Origin: an uncultured Ruminococcus sp.
GTDB lineage: Bacteria; Bacillota; Clostridia; Lachnospirales; Lachnospiraceae
Assembly (NCBI GenBank): GCA_934359255.1
Contig: CAKRLG010000002.1
Location: 1 to 64,000 of the forward strand
DNA: 64,000 bases
Direction of reading: 5' to 3'
Shown: positions 51,243 through 59,487 of the stretch, in pieces
Layout of the letters: the number at the start of each line of letters is the position of its first letter
Numbering within the stretch: the first letter of the stretch is position 1
Notes under the pieces: model-generated
Seen by the model: only the letters and a program-made list of their open reading frames with translations
What the model was told of the DNA's origin: nothing
Databases searched by the model: none
Program-made: the position numbers and the translations under genes

Positions 51243-52157
51243 ATGAAACATGTATCAGGTTATACCAATTCTGCAAGATACCGTGCTCTGGAAGACTTGC
51301 AAAAGGATTCGGCAGACCTGTGTCTGAGCTACTGTGGCTGGGAATATTGTGATCCCGGTCACAGATATGGTCCGAATATGCGTACCACGTATGTATTGCA
51401 TATTATCAGGAGCGGCAGGGGAACACTGGAGATTAACAATCAGAAATATGTACTGACTGCCGGTGATGCATTTCTGCTCAGCCCGAATATGGAAGCCTGG
51501 TATGAGGCAGACAGGGAGGATCCCTGGTCTTATATGTGGGTTGGAATTACCGGGTATCGTGCGAAGGAATATGTGGAACATGCAGGATTTACCAAAAGAG
51601 CACCGATCCGCAGGGTGAACTGCGAGAAAGAACTGAATACTTATATTGATGGTATTCTGGAAGCACATCAGCTTTCCTACACAGATGAACTGAAACGAAA
51701 TGGCTATCTGATGCTTTTTTTTGCAACACTGATGGAGGACTACAAAAAGATGGTTCCGGGTATGGCCAATCAACATTCCTACCCTGGGGGGGTTTATGTG
51801 AAGCATGCAATGGATTATATTGCATATCACTATCGGGAAAAAATCAAGATCAATGAACTGGCAGATTATATCGGCGTTAACCGAAGCTATCTTACCAGCA
51901 GTTTTAAGAAGGCAATCGGCTGTTCGCCACAGGAATATCTGGTGAATCTCCGGATGGAAAAAGCAAGAGAGATGCTGCGAAATACCGGTATGCAGATCAA
52001 TGCCATCGCTGCAGCGGTAGGATATCAGGATCAGCTGGCATTTTCCAAGATTTTCAAACAACATTTCGGTGCCAGCCCAAAAGCTTACCGGGAGATGGGA
52101 GAAGAACTTCAGCTTGTAAGTAAGAAAGGGGATTATTCGTCGGTAGAGCGTTTATAG
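51243..52157 (+). CDS. AraC family regulator of the alpha-galactoside cluster
   Basis: A 304-residue regulator with an N-terminal cupin ligand domain (about 20-140; MRTTYVLHIIRSGRGTLEINN, FLLSPNMEAWYEAD) and paired C-terminal helix-turn-helix motifs (about 190-290; IKINELADYIGVNRSYLTSSFKKAIG and INAIAAAVGYQDQLAFSKIFKQHFG). Its resemblance to MsmR/RafR-type activators and position inside the operon point to control of alpha-galactoside use. It starts six bases after the GH36 stop with a weak ribosome site, suggesting coupled translation. Confidence 0.9.
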   Translation: MKHVSGYTNSARYRALEDLQKDSADLCLSYCGWEYCDPGHRYGPNMRTTYVLHIIRSGRGTLEINNQKYVLTAGDAFLLSPNMEAWYEADREDPWSYMWVGITGYRAKEYVEHAGFTKRAPIRRVNCEKELNTYIDGILEAHQLSYTDELKRNGYLMLFFATLMEDYKKMVPGMANQHSYPGGVYVKHAMDYIAYHYREKIKINELADYIGVNRSYLTSSFKKAIGCSPQEYLVNLRMEKAREMLRNTGMQINAIAAAVGYQDQLAFSKIFKQHFGASPKAYREMGEELQLVSKKGDYSSVERL

Positions 52158-52175
52158 AGACAAAGGGAGAAAAAT

Positions 52176-53804
52176 ATGGAAGAACGAAAAAAAATTTACA
52201 TGGGTGTTCCTTCTTTTATCACAGTAGAAACAGAAGATGGTAGCTGGATAGGAGAGAAGGATGCGCAGAAAACGGAAAAAGATGACGTTAAGGTAACATA
52301 CGAAACCACGCCGGAGACAGAAGAAATCTGGCTGACCGCGGATCAGACAAAAGTGAAAACAATCAAACTCCGCTGGAATACACCGGTAAACAAAAAATCA
52401 CGGATCCTCGGAGGATCCTGGGAGAGAACGTACGGGGATGTGGACTGGAAAGGTATCAGCGGCAGTCGTTTTATGCCTTGGTATTTTCTGGCAGCAGCCG
52501 GAGAAACTGTGACAGGGTATGGAGTAAAGGTAAGACCTTCCGCCATGTGTTTCTGGCAGACAGATACCCGTGGAATTACACTGGTGATGGATGTGCGCTG
52601 TGGCGGTACCGGTGTGCAGCTTTCCGGTAGAAAACTTCGGGCTGCTCAGATCGTAGCGATGCAAACTAAAGGAATGGGGACTTTCGAAAGTGCCAGAGAG
52701 TTTTGCAAAGTCATGTGTACCGATCCGATCTTACCGGACTATCCGGTTTATGGAAGTAATAACTGGTATTATGCTTATGGAGACAGTTCAGAAGAAGAGA
52801 TCCTGCAGGATACCGACTATATCGTGGAACTGACCAAAGGTGTGGACAATCCGCCGTATATGGTGATCGATGACTGCTGGCAGGAACATCACCGCCTGAA
52901 TGAGTACAATGGTGGTCCATGGAAAAAGGGAAATAAAAAATTCCCTGATATGAGTGCACTGGCAAAAAAACTGGAAGAAAAAGGCGTACGTCCTGGCATC
53001 TGGGTTCGATTCTTATTGAATGAAGAAGAGACGATTCCCAAGGAGTGGAGATTATCCCATAACGATTGTCTGGATCCTTCCCATCCGGGAGTCCTTTCCT
53101 ATATTCAGGAGGATGTGGAAAGGATCTGTAACTGGGGTTATACACTGATCAAACATGATTTTACCACTTTTGATATCTTCGGAAGGTGGGGTGTGGAGAT
53201 GAACCCGTTCCCGACAGAGGACGGATGGCACTTTTACGATACCGCAAAGACCAGTGCGGAGATTGTAATCGGACTGTACCAGGCAATTTATGAGGCTGCG
53301 AAAAAGCACCATACTCTGATCATGGGCTGTAATACCATCGGCCATCTGGGGGCAGGTCTGATGCAGCTGCAGCGAACCGGAGACGATACCAGCGGTATCA
53401 CCTGGGAGAGAACAAAGAAAATGGGAGTCAACACTCTGGCATTCTGTCTGCCACAGCATGGAACATTTTTTGATGTGGATGCGGACTGCGTAGGTATTAC
53501 GGGTTCCATCCCGTGGAGCCTGAACCGTCAGTGGGCGGATGTTGTTGCAGAGTCCGGAACCTCTCTGTTTGTCTCAGCAAAACCGGGAGTGCTGACAGCA
53601 GAAGAAAACGAAGAACTGCACCAGATTATGATAAAAGCATCCCGGCAGGATCATCACAAAATCCCGTTAGACTGGGAAGAAACCGACTGCCCGGAAGTAT
53701 GGGGAGACGAAGAGGAAGAGGTAGAATATAACTGGTACGAAGAAGCCGGCCCGGTAGCAAAAGGAAATAATCATCTGTATTATGCGTATATTCCGCTGTC
53801 ATAA
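52176..53804 (+). CDS. GH36-like (clan GH-D) glycoside hydrolase
   Basis: A 542-residue melibiase-family enzyme, about 200 residues shorter than the GH36 upstream and clearly different. The barrel begins near residue 190 (YPVYGSNNWYYAYGDSS). Active-site segments: MVIDDCWQEHH, GIWVRFLL, LIKHDFTTFDIFGRW (likely nucleophile Asp) and RTGDDTSG (likely acid/base). No signal peptide. Specificity is unknown: an alpha-galactosidase or a related alpha-retaining activity on another galactoside. AAGGGAG precedes ATG 52176. Last gene of the operon. Confidence 0.82.
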   Translation: MEERKKIYMGVPSFITVETEDGSWIGEKDAQKTEKDDVKVTYETTPETEEIWLTADQTKVKTIKLRWNTPVNKKSRILGGSWERTYGDVDWKGISGSRFMPWYFLAAAGETVTGYGVKVRPSAMCFWQTDTRGITLVMDVRCGGTGVQLSGRKLRAAQIVAMQTKGMGTFESAREFCKVMCTDPILPDYPVYGSNNWYYAYGDSSEEEILQDTDYIVELTKGVDNPPYMVIDDCWQEHHRLNEYNGGPWKKGNKKFPDMSALAKKLEEKGVRPGIWVRFLLNEEETIPKEWRLSHNDCLDPSHPGVLSYIQEDVERICNWGYTLIKHDFTTFDIFGRWGVEMNPFPTEDGWHFYDTAKTSAEIVIGLYQAIYEAAKKHHTLIMGCNTIGHLGAGLMQLQRTGDDTSGITWERTKKMGVNTLAFCLPQHGTFFDVDADCVGITGSIPWSLNRQWADVVAESGTSLFVSAKPGVLTAEENEELHQIMIKASRQDHHKIPLDWEETDCPEVWGDEEEEVEYNWYEEAGPVAKGNNHLYYAYIPLS

Positions 53805-53822
53805 AAGAAACAGGACGATTGT

Positions 53823-53861
53823 AAAAGGAGAAAAGTTATTCAGAGACTTTTCTCCTTTTTG
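53823..53861 (+). terminator. Terminator of the alpha-galactoside operon
   Basis: AAAAGGAGAAAAGT pairs perfectly with ACTTTTCTCCTTTT, followed by TG; short loop. Confidence 0.85.
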
Positions 53862-53889
53862 CTATCTAAAGTTATATTGGTAATAAAAA

Positions 53890-53936
53890 CAATTAAAATA
53901 ATGGATTTTAAATAGAAAAAACAATTAAAATAATTG
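53890..53936. promoter_or_regulatory. Duplicated operator upstream of the HTH/HipA-like pair
   Basis: CAATTA-AAA-TAATTG at 53922-53936 is a perfect inverted repeat. A near-identical copy with two changes in the right half lies at 53890-53904. Their 32-base spacing is about three helical turns, and both sit directly upstream of the promoter, typical of antitoxin autoregulation. Confidence 0.6.
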
Positions 53937-53943
53937 TTCTTTA

Positions 53944-53972
53944 TTTACAAAGATAACTTTTCGTGATTTAAT
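53944..53972 (+). promoter_or_regulatory. Promoter of the HTH/HipA-like pair
   Basis: TTTACA (53944-53949), 17-base spacer and TTTAAT (53967-53972), each one mismatch from consensus. Transcription would start near 53979, which favours translation from ATG 54012 over ATG 53988. Confidence 0.6.
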
Positions 53973-54011
53973 AAAGAAAAACAGGGTATGATTAAGCTGG
54001 AAGGTGAGTTC

Positions 54012-54560
54012 ATGAAAGAAAAATTATTTATTACACCGGAATATACAACAGCGGAGGAAATCAGGCAGGTTCGAAAAGGATTGCATCTGACACAGAAAGA
54101 GTTTGCAGAATTTGTCAATTGCTCCAAACCGACGGTAGAGCGTTGGGAAAGGAGCGAAGAGGTAATCCGGGGACCAATTGTTTCGTTGTTAAAAATGTTG
54201 CAGAAATATCCGGAATATGAGCAGACGGTGAAGGTGCCGAAAAAAACGTGGACACTCAGGATCTGGTACATGTATCAGCAGGATGTATGTACGTTAATTG
54301 ATGTGAATGAGCAGGAGAAAAAAGTGAAAATAAAAAACTACGCAGATAATGTTATGTTCTGTGCATTTGGCGTGGTTGAAAAACCGGATTATCATCAATA
54401 CTTGGAATTTCTTGAGTCGAGATGTTTTCCGAAAAGCAGAGATAAGATGAAATTGATACTGAAAGACATGGGACTTCCATTTTACGATCCGATTCTGATC
54501 ATAGAGAAGACGGAAGGGCGGATGGCGGAAGATGATTTCTGGATGCGAATAGAGAGGTAA
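54012..54560 (+). CDS. HTH antitoxin-like regulator with C-terminal extra domain
   Basis: A 182-residue protein. An XRE-type helix-turn-helix (about 15-70; RKGLHLTQKEFAEFVNCSKPTVERWERSE) is followed by a separate domain of about 110 residues (TWTLRIWYMYQQDVC; CFPKSRDKMKLILKDMGLPFYDP). This is much longer than a plain HipB. The C-terminal part may be the kinase N-subdomain that is a separate protein (HipS) in HipBST systems; that is inference. GGAAGGTGAG precedes ATG 54012. The kinase gene starts four bases after its stop, so the two form a unit. Confidence 0.75.
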   Translation: MKEKLFITPEYTTAEEIRQVRKGLHLTQKEFAEFVNCSKPTVERWERSEEVIRGPIVSLLKMLQKYPEYEQTVKVPKKTWTLRIWYMYQQDVCTLIDVNEQEKKVKIKNYADNVMFCAFGVVEKPDYHQYLEFLESRCFPKSRDKMKLILKDMGLPFYDPILIIEKTEGRMAEDDFWMRIER

Positions 54561-54564
54561 GTTC

Positions 54565-55380
54565 ATGATAGAATTATTTGAGCAGAATATTCGAACCTGT
54601 GCCCGACAGTCCTCAAAAGGAAACCAGTTAAAATGGGAAAATGCAGGGATATGGTACAAAGCAGATTATACAGGGTATGAGGGACTGGCAGAATACATGA
54701 TTTCTCATCTTCTGAGAAAATCGACATTAGAAGAAAATGAATTTGTATGTTATGAACTGGAACAGATAAAATACGGAACTGTGATTTATAATGGAGCGAA
54801 GAGTAAAAACTTTCTGAACGAAGACTGGCAGATCATTACTCTGGAACGGCTGTTTGGAAATTTTTTCGGAGAAAGTCTGTATAAAGCATTGTATAGGATA
54901 CCGGAACATGAAGAAAGGTTACAGTTTTTAGTACAGCAGGTAGAACGCATGACGGGACTTCAGAACTTTGGTATTTATATGAATAAATTGCTGACGATAG
55001 ATGCCCTTTTTTTAAACGAAGACCGCCACACACATAATATTGCTGTCCTGATGAACGGAAAAGGAGGGTATACATACTGTCCGATTTTTGATAATGGAGC
55101 GGGATTGCTGGCAGATACAACGATGGATTATCCGCTGACTGGGGATATGTATTCCATGATAGATAAGGTTCAGTCAAAAACAATATGCAGTGAATTTAGC
55201 GAACAATTAGATATTTCTGAAACTTTATACAAAATGAATCTGAAGTTTCGGTTCACAAAGAAAGATGTGAAAGAATTGCTTGCAAATGCAGAAATATATC
55301 CGGAAGAGATACGAAGTAGAGTAGAAACAATTATTTTTGAACAGATGAGAAAATATAAGTATTTGTTTACAACAGAGTAG
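54565..55380 (+). CDS. HipA-like serine/threonine kinase (putative toxin)
   Basis: A 271-residue protein with the HipA kinase core and without the usual N-terminal extension (E. coli HipA is 440). Visible parts: likely ATP-binding Lys in IWYKADY and Glu in GLAEYMISHLL (N-lobe), the catalytic loop FLNEDRHTHNIAV (Asp and Asn) near 155 and the metal-binding Asp of PIFDNGAGLL near 180. It is therefore probably catalytically competent and shaped like HipT/short HipA proteins. Targets in relatives include tRNA synthetases. AGAGAGG precedes ATG 54565; the upstream HTH protein is the likely antitoxin. Confidence 0.78.
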   Translation: MIELFEQNIRTCARQSSKGNQLKWENAGIWYKADYTGYEGLAEYMISHLLRKSTLEENEFVCYELEQIKYGTVIYNGAKSKNFLNEDWQIITLERLFGNFFGESLYKALYRIPEHEERLQFLVQQVERMTGLQNFGIYMNKLLTIDALFLNEDRHTHNIAVLMNGKGGYTYCPIFDNGAGLLADTTMDYPLTGDMYSMIDKVQSKTICSEFSEQLDISETLYKMNLKFRFTKKDVKELLANAEIYPEEIRSRVETIIFEQMRKYKYLFTTE

Positions 55381-55690
55381 AAAAAATGGAAAAAGCGCAA
55401 TGGAGATAAAAATTTTACGGAAAAGATCCGGAACTTGCTTATGCGGGTTATATCAGTGGGAAACGGGAGCATCTGGAAGTATCGAAGGATTACTGATAAA
55501 GCTAATGTTGAAAGGTAATATCCCGCGAAGCATTTTGCTGGCACAGAATAGACAGTAACTGGTTTCAAGATTTTCTATGGTATATAGAAGAAAACAGGTG
55601 TATAATGCAGGGCAGAGACCGTGAGAAACGCGGGTGCACCTGGGAAATCCATAAGAAAATACCGGGTGCGGAAAGAAAGGACGAGGAAAG
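55381..55690. other. Intergenic region before the M24 peptidase gene
   Basis: Contains a possible gene fragment (55410-55496) and a rightward promoter candidate, TATAAT at 55601-55606 with a weak TGGTAT 17 bases upstream. Nothing else recognisable. Confidence 0.4.
55410..55496 (+). pseudogene. Possible fragment of a decayed gene
   Basis: A 28-codon frame without start or ribosome site reads like protein (FYGKDPELAYAGYISGKREH) and ends in TGA; another frame continues protein-like for some 20 codons. It suggests a frameshifted remnant downstream of the HipA-like gene. No family assigned. Confidence 0.25.
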
Positions 55691-56773
55691 ATGGACATGA
55701 CGAGAATAGAAAAAGTAATCGAAGGCATGCGCCAGATGAATCTGGAACAGTTTCTTGTGACAGATCCGATGGCCGTGTATTATCTGACCGGACAGTACTA
55801 TGCATGTGGAGAACGCATGATGGTTCTCCGACTGGATGTGGAAAAGGATCCGGTATTGGTGATCGGAAAGCTGTTTCCCCAGGATGAAGAAAAACTGGGA
55901 ATCAAAGTCGTATACTTTGATGATACCGATGACTGTGTGGAAGTTCTGGCTTCCCATATGAGAAAAGGCGGAACCATCGGTATCGACAAAACCTGGTCGG
56001 CGCGGTTCCTGCTTCGCCTGATGGAACTTCAGGTAGGAGATGCTTATATCAATGCATCCACGATCATCGACCATATCCGTCAGATAAAAACAGCAGAAGA
56101 GCAGGAAAAAATGCGTGTGGCTTCCCGCTGTAACGATACCAGCATCGAAGAACTGATTCCACTGGTAACCAAAGGAATGACAGAAGCGGAGCTGGGAGAA
56201 GAACTCCTGAAAATCTATCTGAAAAACGGTGCCCAGGGTCACTCCTTCGAGCCGATCATCGCATACGGTGCTCATGCCGCAGACCCACACCATGAGACAG
56301 ACGATTCCAAGGGAAGTTACGGCGATGCGGTAGTTCTGGATGTGGGATGCCTGGTCAACGGATACTGTGCCGACATGACAAGAACTGTCTTTATCGGAAA
56401 AGCCAGCGAAGAAGCAAAGAAAATCTATGCGATCGTCAAAGAAGCCAACCGCCGCGGTATTGAAGCTGCAAAACCGGGCGCAAGATTCTGCGACGTAGAC
56501 CGCGCAGCCAGAGATTACATCGAAGAACAGGGCTACGGTCAGTACTTCACCCACCGTACCGGTCACAACATCGGCCTGGAAGTCCATGAGTTTGGCGATG
56601 TCTCCTTCACCAACGAAGAAGTCCTGAAACCAGGCATGTGCTTCTCCGTAGAACCGGGCATCTATGTCCCGGGCGGCGTCGGCGTAAGAATCGAAGACCT
56701 GGTCCTGATTACCGAAGACGGCTGCGAAGTTCTGAACCACTTTACAAAAGATCTGATTGAAGTGGAAGCATAG
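55691..56773 (+). CDS. M24 family Xaa-Pro aminopeptidase
   Basis: A 360-residue cytoplasmic peptidase that removes N-terminal residues preceding proline. A creatinase-like N-domain (1-125) precedes the pita-bread catalytic domain. The five metal ligands are visible: Asp in VVLDVGCLVNG, Asp in CADMTRTVF, His in HRTGHNIGLEVHE, Glu in CFSVEPGIYVPGG and Glu in VRIEDLVLI. It could complement PepT and the M42 enzyme in peptide digestion, although it lies 20 kb away. GAGGAAAG precedes ATG 55691. Confidence 0.92.
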   Translation: MDMTRIEKVIEGMRQMNLEQFLVTDPMAVYYLTGQYYACGERMMVLRLDVEKDPVLVIGKLFPQDEEKLGIKVVYFDDTDDCVEVLASHMRKGGTIGIDKTWSARFLLRLMELQVGDAYINASTIIDHIRQIKTAEEQEKMRVASRCNDTSIEELIPLVTKGMTEAELGEELLKIYLKNGAQGHSFEPIIAYGAHAADPHHETDDSKGSYGDAVVLDVGCLVNGYCADMTRTVFIGKASEEAKKIYAIVKEANRRGIEAAKPGARFCDVDRAARDYIEEQGYGQYFTHRTGHNIGLEVHEFGDVSFTNEEVLKPGMCFSVEPGIYVPGGVGVRIEDLVLITEDGCEVLNHFTKDLIEVEA

Positions 56774-57161
56774 AAAGTAAACAATGTGTTACCTGAAAGA
56801 CGGTACACTAGGAAATTATCTACATAGAAAAGTAAGCGTATGAGAACACGACTTGCTTTATGCAATATTATAATGTTAAAAAGAAATAGCAATCACTTTG
56901 GCGTGTGGGATGCTATTTCTTTTTATTTATAGAATTATCTATATAAGATAGAACTAAGAACCCACTAACAATAAAGTGGGAACTTCCATTGGGTTTAGAG
57001 GGCATCAAATAGTCAGAACAACACATACTCCTTTTCGTTCAGTTATCCATTTTTATTTTCTATTACAATAAAAATAGAATACATGTTTGAAAGTATTTGC
57101 AATTATAATACATTATTCTGATTTCATAATATACTCTATAGAATTTTCACTTTTGCAATTT
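56774..57161. other. Long AT-rich intergenic region
   Basis: No gene. Apart from the terminator at 56878 it holds a CCCAC/GTGGG hairpin (about 56967-56986) and A/T-rich DNA up to the R1 repeat copy B. Confidence 0.5.
56878..56927 (+). terminator. Terminator after the M24 peptidase gene
   Basis: Perfect 14-bp stem AAAAAGAAATAGCA / TGCTATTTCTTTTT (56878-56891 with 56911-56924) followed by more T. Confidence 0.85.
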
Positions 57162-57363
57162 CAGCCAACGAACAGCATCATGCAGTGGTTTGGTCTGCAG
57201 GCAGCACTTTATGGGCGGTTAGGGGAAGCTTTGAGATCCGGCACCTACGTAGACTTTTCGCGAGGGTCAGCTGACCCTCGTGAATTGTAGTCGGAGTTGG
57301 TGACTAGCTCAAAGTTCCCCTGCCCATGCTGCCAGCAGACCAAACCACTGCATGATGCGTCCG
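57162..57363. repeat. Structured repeat R1, copy B
   Basis: A 202-base element sharing end motifs (CAGCCAAC 57162-57169; GCGTCCG 57357-57363) and inner core with copy A at 11350-11566. The outer helix, a perfect 24 bp between 57175-57198 and 57335-57358 apart from a small loop further in, has unrelated sequence. Inner pairs change together: copy A GTGGGC/GCCCAC is ATGGGC/GCCCAT here, and AGGGC/GCCCT is AGGGG/CCCCT. Bulges ACTTT and GGTT and the apical palindrome are unchanged. It ends about 40 bases upstream of the GntR-icd-citrate synthase promoter. Confidence 0.85.
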
Positions 57364-57404
57364 TCTTGAAAAACCTCCCCAAACAAATTTTTCTATATTC
57401 CCTG

Positions 57405-57438
57405 TTGACATATCTCGTATAATTGTATACAATTATAC
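57405..57438 (+). promoter_or_regulatory. Promoter and GntR operator of the gntR-icd-citrate synthase genes
   Basis: TTGACA (57405-57410), 17-base spacer and TACAAT (57428-57433). A perfect 22-base palindrome (57417-57438, centre TTGTATACAA) covers the -10. The core resembles operators of FCD-type GntR proteins, so the next gene probably represses its own operon here. Confidence 0.75.
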
Positions 57439-57511
57439 GAAGATACAGAAATACAAGCATGCAATACCAAAAAATAAAGAACAAAAGCACAGAATCAATC
57501 TGGAGGCAACT

Positions 57512-58150
57512 ATGGAATATCAGGAACAATCCCTGGGTGGCCAGATCTTCAACCGGATCCGGGACGACATCTTATCCGGAAACTATGCACCCGGCGAAGA
57601 ACTGAAAGAAGCAACCCTGGGAAAACAGCTGGGAGTCAGCCGGACACCGGTGCGGGAGGCTCTTCGGCAGCTGGATCTGGAAGGTCTGGTGGAAATCGCA
57701 CCCAACCGCGGTGCAAAAGTGATCGGCATCTCCCGGAAAGATGTGGAAGACATCTATCATATGCGGGCAAGATTGGAAGGTCTGGCGGCGAGAAAAGCGG
57801 CAGAACAAATCAAAGAAGAAGAACTGGCAGAACTGGAAGAAGTAATCCTTCTATCTGAATTTCATGTAAAAAAGCCGGAGAGCAAGCAGATGGTCCGGCT
57901 GGATGGAAGATTTCATGAGATCATGTACCGGGCATCGGGAAGCCGGATGCTGGAACACGTGCTGACCGATTTCCTTCATTATGTGAAAATGGCACGCTCC
58001 CATTCCGTAAAAACAGAACACCGTGCGCAGGAATCCGTGAAAGAACATAAAAGGATCCTGGAAGCAATCAGACAACGAGATGGAGATCTGGCGGAACAGC
58101 TGGCAAACGAACATATTCAACATGTAATCGAAAACCTGGATCTGCACTGA
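57512..58150 (+). CDS. GntR family regulator (FCD type) of the citrate synthase operon
   Basis: A 212-residue regulator with a winged-helix N-terminus (about 8-75; GNYAPGEELKEATLGKQLGVSRTPVREALRQLDLEGLVEI) and a helical FCD domain (about 90-205) with metal-site residues in RLDGRFHEIMY, KEHKRIL and ANEHIQHV. Because it precedes icd and citrate synthase genes and has a palindrome on its own promoter, it probably senses an organic acid of the oxidative TCA branch (inference). TGGAGG precedes ATG 57512. Confidence 0.88.
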   Translation: MEYQEQSLGGQIFNRIRDDILSGNYAPGEELKEATLGKQLGVSRTPVREALRQLDLEGLVEIAPNRGAKVIGISRKDVEDIYHMRARLEGLAARKAAEQIKEEELAELEEVILLSEFHVKKPESKQMVRLDGRFHEIMYRASGSRMLEHVLTDFLHYVKMARSHSVKTEHRAQESVKEHKRILEAIRQRDGDLAEQLANEHIQHVIENLDLH

Positions 58151-58254
58151 AAGATACCAATAAGATCTATAAAAGAGAAAAACCAGAAACCTCAAACGGT
58201 TCGAAAGACAAAAAAGCAGAATAAGATAAGAGAATAAACAGGAGGAGATAAGAA

Positions 58255-59451
58255 ATGAGTAAAATTCAGATGACAACACCACTGGTAGAGATGGACGGAG
58301 ACGAGATGACAAGAATTCTGTGGAAGATGATCAAAGATGATCTGCTGCTTCCATACATCGACCTGAAAACCGAATACTATGATCTGGGTCTGGAACACAG
58401 AAACGAAACCGACGATCAGGTAACCATCGATGCAGCTATGGCAACCAAAAAATACGGTGTTGCTGTAAAATGTGCAACCATCACTCCAAACGCCGCACGT
58501 ATGACCGAATATGATCTGAAAGAAATGTGGAAAAGCCCGAACGGAACCATCCGTGCGATCCTCGACGGAACCGTATTCCGTGCTCCGATTGTTGTAAAAG
58601 GCATCGAACCGTGCGTAAAGAACTGGAAAAAACCAATCACCATCGCAAGACATGCATACGGTGATGTATATAAAAATACCGAGATGAAAGTTCCGGGACC
58701 TGGAAAAGTGGAACTGGTTTATACCGCAGAAGACGGAACCCAGACAAAAGAACTGGTATTTGATTTCAAGGGACCTGGTGTTGCACAGGGTATGCACAAC
58801 CTGGATAACTCCATCGAAAGCTTTGCAAGAAGCTGCTTTAACTACGCGCTGGATACGAAACAGGATCTGTGGTTTGCAACCAAAGATACCATTTCCAAAA
58901 AATACGATCATACCTTCAAGGACATTTTCCAGGAAATCTTTGATGCGGATTATAAAGAAAAATTCGAAGAAGCAGGAATTACATATTTCTATACTCTGAT
59001 CGATGATGCCGTAGCCCGGGTGATGAAATCAGAGGGCGGTTACATCTGGGCATGTAAAAACTATGACGGAGATGTAATGAGTGATATGGTATCCTCCGCG
59101 TTCGGTTCTCTGGCCATGATGACCTCTGTGCTGGTATCTCCGGACGGATACTACGAATACGAAGCTGCACACGGAACCGTGCAGCGCCATTATTACAAAC
59201 ACCTGAAAGGGGAAGAAACATCCACCAACTCCGTAGCAACGATCTTTGCATGGAGCGGTGCTCTGAGAAAACGTGGAGAACTGGACGGTAACAAAGAACT
59301 GATGGATTTTGCAGATCGTCTGGAAGAAGCAACCATCCGCACCATCGAAGAAGGAAAGATGACAAAAGATCTGGCTCTGATCACAACCATGGAAAATCCA
59401 ACTGTATTAAACAGTGAAGGATTTATCAAGGCAATCGCTGAGAATCTGTAA
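58255..59451 (+). CDS. icd: NADP-dependent isocitrate dehydrogenase, eukaryote-like subfamily
   Basis: A 398-residue enzyme converting isocitrate to 2-oxoglutarate and CO2 with reduction of NADP. It belongs to the homodimeric subfamily shared with eukaryotes: [15 protein letters not shown] at the start, the substrate-binding SPNGTIR loop near residue 95, and late [12 protein letters not shown] and [14 protein letters not shown] segments that contact the cofactor. Metal Asp residues lie in [15 protein letters not shown]. Together with citrate synthase it supplies 2-oxoglutarate for glutamate synthesis; aconitase is not in the window. AGGAGGAG precedes ATG 58255. Confidence 0.93.
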   Translation: MSKIQMTTPLVEMDGDEMTRILWKMIKDDLLLPYIDLKTEYYDLGLEHRNETDDQVTIDAAMATKKYGVAVKCATITPNAARMTEYDLKEMWKSPNGTIRAILDGTVFRAPIVVKGIEPCVKNWKKPITIARHAYGDVYKNTEMKVPGPGKVELVYTAEDGTQTKELVFDFKGPGVAQGMHNLDNSIESFARSCFNYALDTKQDLWFATKDTISKKYDHTFKDIFQEIFDADYKEKFEEAGITYFYTLIDDAVARVMKSEGGYIWACKNYDGDVMSDMVSSAFGSLAMMTSVLVSPDGYYEYEAAHGTVQRHYYKHLKGEETSTNSVATIFAWSGALRKRGELDGNKELMDFADRLEEATIRTIEEGKMTKDLALITTMENPTVLNSEGFIKAIAENL

Positions 59452-59487
59452 GAGCAGAAATAATAGAAAAAAACAGGAGGAAGACCC

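Noticed and set aside
55565..56740. A 391-codon minus-strand open frame
   Set aside because: Antisense to the M24 peptidase, which has all metal ligands and a ribosome site; no recognisable domain in the antisense product.
57087..57290. Small frame running into R1 copy B
   Set aside because: Its similar C-terminal residues in the frame at 11309-11500 only reflect the shared repeat; no ribosome site and no conserved start.
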